64,000 bases of DNA from Engraulis encrasicolus (Eukaryota > Chordata > Actinopteri > Clupeiformes > Engraulidae). Under the pieces are notes generated by a model. That model saw only the letters and a program-made list of their open reading frames with translations. It was not told the DNA's origin and did no database searches. The stretch is from contig NC_085866.1 of assembly GCF_034702125.1 (NCBI RefSeq), forward strand, positions 19,940,815-20,004,814, in the 5' to 3' direction. The position numbers and the translations under genes are program-made. The stretch's first letter is position 1, and each line of letters starts with the position of its first letter. Positions 57,131-64,000 of this stretch are shown piece by piece.

Positions 57131-58160
57131 TTATATGACCAAGGTACAGTACTTCACTTCCTTACACACCATAAGAGAGCTATCACACAGGTAGAGAGCA
57201 GGGAATGTCATCTTCTTATCCTCTTTACTCCTCACTATCCTGACATTACTCTTTTTTGCATTGAATTTACGTAATGTCATACAGAAGACCATATTGAGTG
57301 CATATCTTAAGTAATTGTTGCAACCCAGCACTAGGCTCACAATGGCCAGATCATCTGCATACATGAGATGATTAACCAAAGAATTGGCAATTAAACAGCC
57401 CGTGGAACACAAACCTAACTGGACCAATAAGTCCTTCATGTAAATAAACAACGCAGGAGATAAAAGCCCGCCTTCGTGGACACCATTAGATACATGAAAT
57501 GAGGTGGATATTCCACACACACATTTAACATGCATGATCTGGTGGCTGTACCAGTACACACAGATCCTGATGATGACCTTTGGGACCCCCCTCTGTAACA
57601 ATTTCATGAATAATGTATTATTTATCCTGTCAAAAGCCTTAGAGTCATCAAGAAAACACATACAAACAGTGGAGATCTGGTTCACAAACTTGGCAACCAT
57701 TTCCGTTAACGCAAATACATTGTACACATATCAGTGCCATGTTTCTTTTTAAAACTGTTTTTCTGATGTTAAATTGATACTGTCCCATTTTTGGACATAC
57801 ACTCATAGTATTAAACCTTGAGTTAAATTATTGAGATTCACCCTTCTCCTGCACTTACTGCCGTTCTATGAGTATGGCAGTGCCACCAGCTGGTCTCATA
57901 GGACTCAATGTTAACTGCTAGCTTGGAGATAAAATTTGCACTGCCATACTCAGTCAACGGTTGAAAGGTTGAAGGTTCAACCCAATCATTTAACTCAAGG
58001 AGAGGTGCAAAATACACTTATTTCCAAACATGGAACAGTATCACTTTAATAGAAAAGCATCAAGCCTTGTAGTCATGACACGTTCTAGAACCTTGGAGGG
58101 AATACTAGACATTGGTCTATTGTTGACAATGTTTAAGTTTGATTGGACGAGTAATTGACA
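57131..58160 (-). pseudogene. LINE reverse-transcriptase fragment, broken
   Basis: On the minus strand, in order: NNRPMSSIPSKVLERVM (about 58060-58140), FLDDSKAFDRIN, NGVHEGGLLSPALF and the catalytic YADD in NHLMYADDLAIVS, then FNAKKSNVRIV. These are the palm and finger blocks of a non-LTR retrotransposon reverse transcriptase. No endonuclease domain or 3' end is present. A MITE splits it at 57769-58049, and further stop codons and a frameshift lie just downstream of the insertion. It is a fossil; the clade is not determined. Confidence 0.85.
57769..58049. mobile_element. 281-bp MITE with TTAA target, nested in the LINE
   Basis: TTAA at 57769-57772 and 58046-58049 flanks a roughly 30-bp imperfect inverted repeat (ATTGATACTGTCCCATTTTTGG versus the complement of CCAAACATGGAACAGTATCACT). 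The TTAA target suggests piggyBac-type mobilisation. Confidence 0.8.
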
Positions 58161-59397
58161 TTGTACAGTAAATGTTGTGAATTGATAGATCTCTATTTTT
58201 GTAGTTTGTAATTGTTTTGTATCCTGCCTAGGGGTCGGAGTGTTAGAGCCATGATAGTATTTAGAATATTTCGGAATATAATTTAGAATGTAAGAATTTA
58301 TATACTTAGATTTTTGCAATTTATACAGTAGTCTATTTATTTAATGAAAGAAATGTTTATCGTAAGTTTAAAGTAATTTAACAGGCATTTAGATCCTTGA
58401 CTTTTAATTTGATTGCGTGCATAAAGTAAGACCCATCCTCAGAACTGAAGTAATGGTGGTAAGAGAAAGACTGATTTGAGAAGCATGGATGTATATAGGT
58501 TTTTGACTGTGTCTGCCTCTCTCACTCAAGCAGTTCACGGTGATACAAGTACAGAAGGTCTGTCAAAAACTCTCTCATATCAATGACGACTTTATATCTG
58601 CTCATTCTTATGAGTTACATTACACTTACACTTCCGACCTGAGGTAATTTTCCGATCTTCACCCGTCTCGCTCAACAAACTTATTTCCTGTCCCAATCTT
58701 CACTGTATATCTCATACAGTTGAGATGGGACAGGCAGGGTAGACCACAGAGGGACTGAACAGAGTACTAGATAAACCTAAAGGACAGATGCACTATTTTT
58801 AACATTTAGCCCCTTTTCTGAAATGTCTGCAATAAAATATAGTGTCCCTCAACATTTTTTTTTTTGGCTGTTTGCTGCTGTCTCCGTTATTTGGTTAATT
58901 TGGATTTTGTCTAAACCGGCTTTAGAATGGCCCTCTATGGGTATGTCCATATCTCACCCTTAACATTTACAAAGGAAAAAGAATCTGGTGCCACTCGGAT
59001 GTCTATTTTTTGTTATTTATTTTTTCAGTGCAGTAAGACTAACGTTTCGACATGCGTCTCAAGAGCAGCATGAATTCTGGAAATAAACTGCTAAAAACAT
59101 TACACAGTGCACCTTTGATTCATTGTACAATATACATGTACTTGTTAATTGTGCCATGTCTTCTAGGGTTCTATTTTGGAAAATCAGGTCCCTAGCCGTA
59201 CCTACTTTACCTTTTTTTGTTGTTGTATTGCATTTTATTGCAATGTATTGTATTGTACTCTTTTGTGGCATGAAGTGCACATTTCAACTCTTTCTTTATC
59301 AGGGTGTCTTTGAATAATGCTACAATAAATATCTTACTTGACCATGATAAACCTCTGCCTCCTGTCAACGGAGACCATACTGCACATAAGAAAGATA
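58161..59397. other. intergenic, nothing firmly recognised
   Basis: AT-rich. A short block (AGTGCAGTAAGACTAACGTTTCGAC, about 59027-59051) resembles retroelement tail sequence. No gene seen. Confidence 0.45.
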
Positions 59398-59634
59398 TGA
59401 AGAGTTCAGATGCAAAACCCCCTAAGTGCCATTTCAGAAAATAATCTTAATTCATGTTTATTTAACACAAAGCTATCAAAATTGCATATTTTTTATTTTA
59501 TTTATGTAATATAACTATTTAAATGTATTATCAAGTACATGAATGTAAACCAAACCAACAACGGGGTTCTCTAAAAATATAGAAGTGCAGGTCTTCAGAA
59601 ATGGAGTTAGGGGGTTTTGCATCTGAACTCTTCA
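59398..59634. mobile_element. 237-bp MITE with TA target duplication
   Basis: TGAAGAGTTCAGATGCAAAA and its exact inverse at the right end form a roughly 29-bp inverted repeat; TA flanks both sides (59396-59397, 59635-59636). Confidence 0.85.
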
Positions 59635-59681
59635 TATATTTGAAAGAAATAGATGTCGTACACAAAGAAATGCTGATGAGT

Positions 59682-59687
59682 TTTATT
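59682..59687 (-). promoter_or_regulatory. polyadenylation signal of the elastase-like gene
   Basis: AATAAA on the minus strand about 85 bases after the likely stop codon. Confidence 0.6.
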
Positions 59688-59771
59688 TCTACATGGTGAT
59701 TAGAAGAGGATAAGGATCATGTGAGAGGACATGTGGTCCCACATCATTGTCCCAAGTCTTCATGAGGGACT

Positions 59772-59905
59772 TCATCCAGTGATCTGGGGGGAAAAGAACC
59801 AGAAATACAACATTTCAGGTCACAAATACTGATCACAAATCAAGCATCAACATAAAACAGTTTGTGTGGCGCACACACGTGTACTGTATGTGCACATGCG
59901 CATGC

Positions 59906-59991
<86 letters not shown>

Positions 59992-60245
59992 TGGTGTCTA
60001 CGTATTTGTGTGCATATTTTTGTGTGCATGTGTGTGTATGATTATGCTACTTACTCCTCTGATCCAGCAGATGTAGGCTGAGACGCGAGTGAAGACAGTG
60101 GGCTTCCTCGCTACATTGCAGCCACGGCTGGAGACGAAGCTGGCAATGCCATGGACCACCCATCTCCTGCCGAATCTGCAGTTCAAGGCGCCACCAAAGT
60201 CCCCCTACACAACACAACACAACACAACACAACACAACACAACAC

Positions 60246-60334
<89 letters not shown>

Positions 60335-63300
60335 CATTTGATGTATATCAGGATTTGATGTGATGGTGTATTAAACATATACATAGCCTACAGTATAAGC
60401 ATGTCTGGTACATACACCTACAAACACACAAATGTGATCCTGTAAGTGCATACAAGCAGTACAAACACTGCACCTCAGTGTATGAATAGCTATTTAATAT
60501 TTATGTTAGACTGCCTTATTATTAGAATTATACCCTATAACAAATTTAAAAATCATTAATGAAATTAAATGTATAGAATAACGGCCATCGAGGGGTCCCG
60601 ATATCAATGGAAAATGGACCTGGCAGCAGGCTGTTAGAACGCTTCCGCCTCGTCCATTATTTCCCTTGATATCGGGACACCTTGTCGGCCGTTATTCTAG
60701 CCTATATATAAAGGTGGACACCTGCTCAGCCAATCAGAAGACGTTCCATCGTGTTCAACGGGTGATAAGTGTATGCTATCATTGATGTCTAAATTGATTG
60801 ACAGGTTGCCATATGCCAATACCAGAGGGCGGGAGTCAGGTAAGCCATATAGGCTACTGGAGATATAATGAAGTGGTACCAAGAACGACCAAACACTGAA
60901 TGTACTGTAGAGTGACTAGAGAGACTCACGTAACATCCAGCTTGTCTGCCGTTGCCTCCGGCACACATCATGTTGCTGTTGACGCTGCGACCCCACCAGT
61001 AGCGGTTGCGGCAGATGCTCTGTCTCACCGTGCGCATGATCCCATACCTCATTACGTGGGAGGTGCGACCCCTAGCTGTACACAAATACTTAATGTTCAG
61101 AGGTAGGCCTACATAGTTCAACAACCGTTTCACACAGCCTTTATCTTGTTTGTTACCAAAAAGGAAACAAATCGTGTCCGAATCTGCAATGGCGTATTCC
61201 AGCAAAATGGGCTACAGCTGAATAGTGTAAGTTGGTAAATAAGGAGTTTGCAGACAGGCCCATTAGGGGTAATGGTTATCAGGCTTGTACGAAATTCCGA
61301 ATGGAAAGAATTTCAATTCAAAGTAATGCCATAATACGAACACTAGGTGGTGGTGTTCTATGTACTTTCAATGGGTGGTGTAGATTAAATTCAAAGAAAT
61401 TCAAGGTAATGGCACCACCTAGTGTTCGTATTATGCCATAATTTTTAATTGAAATTCTTTCCATTCGGAATTTCGTACAAGCCTAATGGTTATATGGGGG
61501 TATGGTTACAGACCCTCCTCAAGATCAAATACACCAGCCACACATCCCCACCCCAACTTCAAAGACACAACAACCCAACTAAATTGAATCGTATAGGAGA
61601 GAAAGATACTTCAGGCTCGTTCTTTTCCGGTATCCATGTGATGTCGGGTGAACGCCCCTTTAGGACACCTTCGGTTAGGAGACCTTCGGAGTATTGAGGT
61701 TGAGAATAAATGAAGTTCCCTTAACATTGTAGATGACGGTAGCGCACATCTTGTGCAAACACGACAAAAAGAGAAGGAGGAGGAGGAGACAACGCCCCCT
61801 TAAGGAGACCGAATTTGAGGACACTCCTTTGCATTGGATGGGCGGAGTTTGGGATATCTTTCTCTCCTATACGATTCTTTGACCCTACCCAGCGTCAGGC
61901 AGGTTTCAGACACAGGTCTCAGTGGCCTAAACCTTTAAAGGTGCTCCGTGTAAGATGGTGGCCAGAGAAGGTATTGCAACTACACCGTTCAGAGAAATTG
62001 TGCATACTGTCAATTTTGATCTTTTCATCAATATTTACTAATTAATGAACTCATATTTACTAGTATGACCAAAGTACAGTAAGTATTTCGTTAAAAATGC
62101 CTATTTCTGGAAATTGAAAATGGCGGACCATGGAGAAGATCCCCCTTCTCATATATGCACTTTAACCAAAGCCAAGATCCATCTGCCTTCTCCTTGGCGG
62201 AAGTACGTAACAAAAAGAGAGAGGCCCATTTTTAGCCCCCTGGTTGACCTACTTGCAGTACGGCCCCACCCGGTGAGGGAGCAGAAATGGTTGTGTCTCA
62301 GCACCTGGCCGGCTGGTGGCAGAGGGGCCAGAGAGACATGGGAGCCCAGGGTGACGTAGGAGGACAGTCGCAGCAGGGCAATGTCGTTACTGAGGATAGA
62401 AAACAGGGGATCATCCCTAGGTTCCTGACCCTGGGTCCTATGTTCCCTGGGTCCTATGTTCCCCCAAACCTGGGAACATAGGACCCTTTTTTCAAAAAAG
62501 GGTTCTACAGTATGTTCCCCGCTACTTCCAAGTAGACTGCTGTCGCATGGCAAAGCGCAGGTTGTTGTTGCACCTCTGACAGGTTAGGTTTAGGGATAGT
62601 TTTGGTCAGGGCGCAAATTTACAACTCAGAAACATTGCATTACTGACAGTTGAGGTTTAGGGATGGTTTTGGGAAGGGCACAATTTGAAAACTCCGAAAC
62701 ATAGAATGCGGGGAACATAGAAAAAGGGTCCTAAGTTCCCAGTCCCATACAAAGAGAGGGCCCGGGGAACATAGAACCTGGGGAACATAGGTACACTCCC
62801 GAAAACAGCACACCAACAGGTGAAGCCATTGATTAGATTGTGCTAAACTGTTGTATATTGCAGCGGAAGTTCATTTTGACACACTCAAAGGCACCATGTG
62901 CGCTATTTCTGTTTTCTTTAAGTGTTCTTGCATGCTCAAAGGATAATTACCTCCGCCAAGGAGGTTATGTTTTCGGTCAAGTTGGTTTGCCTGTCTGTCT
63001 GTCTGTCTGTTTGTTTGTTTGTTTGTTTGTTTGTTTGTTTGTTTGTTTGTTTGTCTGCCAGCAGGATAACTCAAAAACTAATGCACAGATTTTGACAAAA
63101 CTCTGTGGAGTTGTTGGAAATGACCCAAGGAACAAGTGATTACATTCTGGTGGTGATCGGGATCACGACCCGGAACCAGGACCTTTTTAAAGAGTCTTCA
63201 CCTATGCTAACCTAGGAATCTAGACGCCCCTAGTGACCGCAAATTGAATTGTGGGACAGGCCAAAACATTCCAGTTTCTAACTGCATAAAAACTTCAAAT

Positions 63301-63731
63301 GAAAATAGGGTGTAACATGGTCAAATGTTCTATCAAACAGCTACCCAGAGGTCTGCGCTTTCTGAATGCCTTTCTAGTTTACATGTTCAATGTTAAATGT
63401 TCATTTGTACTTTATTGACCACCTATTGTTACCAGTCCATCACTGTTACCTGTCCTGTCTTGCACTTTATGTCAGTCTCTAAAATGTCAGTCTTGTATAT
63501 GTCTATGTCCTGGCATGGTATAGAGAGAAAACGTAATTTCATTTCCTTGTATGACTTGTGCATATGAAGAAAGTGACAATAAGAGCTGACTTGACTTGAG
63601 TGTGACATACTGACCCATGAGTGAGACTACCCCTCCATCCGGGATGGCGATAGACGCGGCTCACACTCATCATCTGGCCCCCGCAACGGTTGAGGTTCAG
63701 TTCACCAACAACCACACGATAGGCCCTGCGG
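59772..63731 (-). CDS. cela1-like: pancreatic elastase-1-like serine protease lacking the catalytic serine (5' exons outside window)
   Basis: S1-family proteases of the elastase-1 type are secreted zymogens that cleave after small residues. Minus-strand exons: 63615-63731, 62249-62389, 60930-61071, 60055-60204 and a short last exon 59772-59783, all joining in phase. Visible blocks: [11 protein letters not shown] and [20 protein letters not shown] (catalytic Asp present) and [44 protein letters not shown] and [12 protein letters not shown]; end WIRGITG. The active-site block, normally GDSGGPLNC, reads GDFGGALNC: codon TTT at 60196-60198 replaces the nucleophile serine. No stop or frameshift is seen, so an intact pseudoprotease, a pseudogene in early decay or a base error are all possible. 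The His exon and signal peptide are not in the window. Confidence 0.88.
59909..59990. repeat. (TG)n microsatellite
   Basis: About 40 TG units in the last intron of the elastase-like gene. Confidence 0.95.
60206..60332. repeat. (ACACA)n then (CA)n repeat replacing a splice-acceptor tract
   Basis: On the minus strand (TG)46 and (TGTTG)n run directly into the acceptor TGTGTAG/GGGGAC of the active-site exon. Confidence 0.95.
60574..60700. mobile_element. 127-bp hairpin MITE
   Basis: TAGAATAACGGCC…TCCCGATATCAATGG is mirrored by CCCTTGATATCGGGA…GGCCGTTATTCTA; imperfect arms of about 45 bases. Confidence 0.8.
61280..61484. mobile_element. 205-bp palindromic MITE, copy 2, with 9-bp target duplication
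   Basis: Same element as 45661-45865. AATGGTTAT flanks both sides (61271-61279 and 61485-61493); 9-bp duplications are typical of Mutator-like elements. Confidence 0.9.
61586..61877. mobile_element. 292-bp MITE, GAATCGTATAGGAG ends
   Basis: GAATCGTATAGGAGAGAAAG and its exact inverse form terminal repeats of about 23 bases. The interior has GGACACCTTCGGTTAGGAGACC-type blocks. Confidence 0.8.
62415..62800. mobile_element. foldback repeat built of GGGAACATAGG motifs
   Basis: CCTGGGTCCTATGTTCCC units occur at the left and the inverse GGGGAACATAGAACC units at the right. Two internal GAGGTTTAGGGATGG-type repeats lie at about 62585 and 62650. Confidence 0.7.
62992..63055. repeat. (GTCT)n/(GTTT)n microsatellite
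   Basis: About 5 GTCT units followed by about 11 GTTT units. Confidence 0.9.
63412..63600 (+). mobile_element. LINE 3' end, copy 2
   Basis: Closely matches 39406-39592 (TGGTATAGAGAGAAAACGTAATTTC; GACAATAAGAGCTGACTTGACTTGA) and ends about 15 bases before the elastase-like exon at 63615. Confidence 0.65.
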
Positions 63732-64000
63732 CTGCAAAATGATGATGATTGTGATTGTTATTAATAATAGGCCTCCATGTTTCTATATGCAATGTGTATT
63801 TTTTTTGTAATATGATATAGCCTAACAAATTCACATTCGACACGATAAATAGATATTTATATTGTATATCTCACTTCGTGTTTGTGTTGTAACTATGGAC
63901 TATGTCCTCGTTTGTAGGCTAAGTCAACTATATATTACAATATTACATGAATATATTGTATTGTAAAACTGATGTCTGGCTTTTCATTCTTCCAAAATTG
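63732..64000 (-). other. intron of the elastase-like gene, running off the window
   Basis: Follows the acceptor (TTTGCAG on the minus strand). AT-rich; no further exon visible. Confidence 0.6.

Noticed and set aside
57131..57727. Host gene encoding a 198-residue protein
   Set aside because: Contains reverse-transcriptase blocks including YADD and is truncated at both sides; a LINE fossil.

Overview
This is nuclear DNA of a bony fish, very probably a teleost. It carries intron-rich vertebrate genes, a dense load of hAT-type miniature transposons, tRNA-derived SINEs, LINE remnants and very long (CA)n/(CT)n/(GA)n microsatellites. I cannot name the species. There is one ambiguous base (N at 40609). 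Protein identities come from recognised conserved motifs and from splice sites and reading phases checked by hand; no database search was possible.

Layout: (1) 8-4706 (+): the 3' part of a Spire-family actin nucleator (end of KIND domain, WH2 repeats, Spire-type zinc finger), diverged, with all inferred splice phases consistent. (2) 7946-10905 (+): complete dnajc22 (TM2-type membrane protein with a C-terminal J domain). (3) 13238-30943 (+): complete ikzf4 (Eos), seven coding exons, all six zinc fingers, a 4.3-kb 3' UTR ending near 35.25 kb, and introns packed with transposons and microsatellites. (4) 39690-43504 (-): complete rps26, four exons, 115 residues, with a TATA-like box and a 5'-TOP start. 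(5) 43.6-57 kb: a gene-free block of SINE copies, purine-rich repeats, a GTGGA/GTGGT satellite (48.3-49.9 kb), and a compound satellite in which a roughly 150-bp core alternates with (CTGC/CTGT)n expansions (50.7-53.25 kb, outlier to 54.3 kb). (6) 57.1-58.2 kb (-): a LINE reverse-transcriptase fossil split by a MITE. (7) 59772-63731 (-): the 3' part of a pancreatic elastase-1-like serine protease whose GDSGG motif reads GDFGG, so the catalytic serine is missing. Its 5' exons, including the one with the catalytic histidine, lie beyond the window.

DNAJC22, IKZF4, RPS26 and CELA1 all map to human 12q13, so much of the window looks like a compacted, rearranged fish counterpart of that region. The genes are functionally unrelated (cytoskeleton, chaperone, T-cell transcription factor, ribosome, digestive protease); nothing here looks like an operon-style system.

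The main points of interest are at the RNA-processing level: the ikzf4 5' splice site copied four times inside a CA-repeat array, a duplicated 3' splice site in front of the ikzf4 last exon, and microsatellites directly abutting splice sites in four genes. Next come the elastase without its catalytic serine, the compound satellites, and nested transposons with readable target-site duplications.
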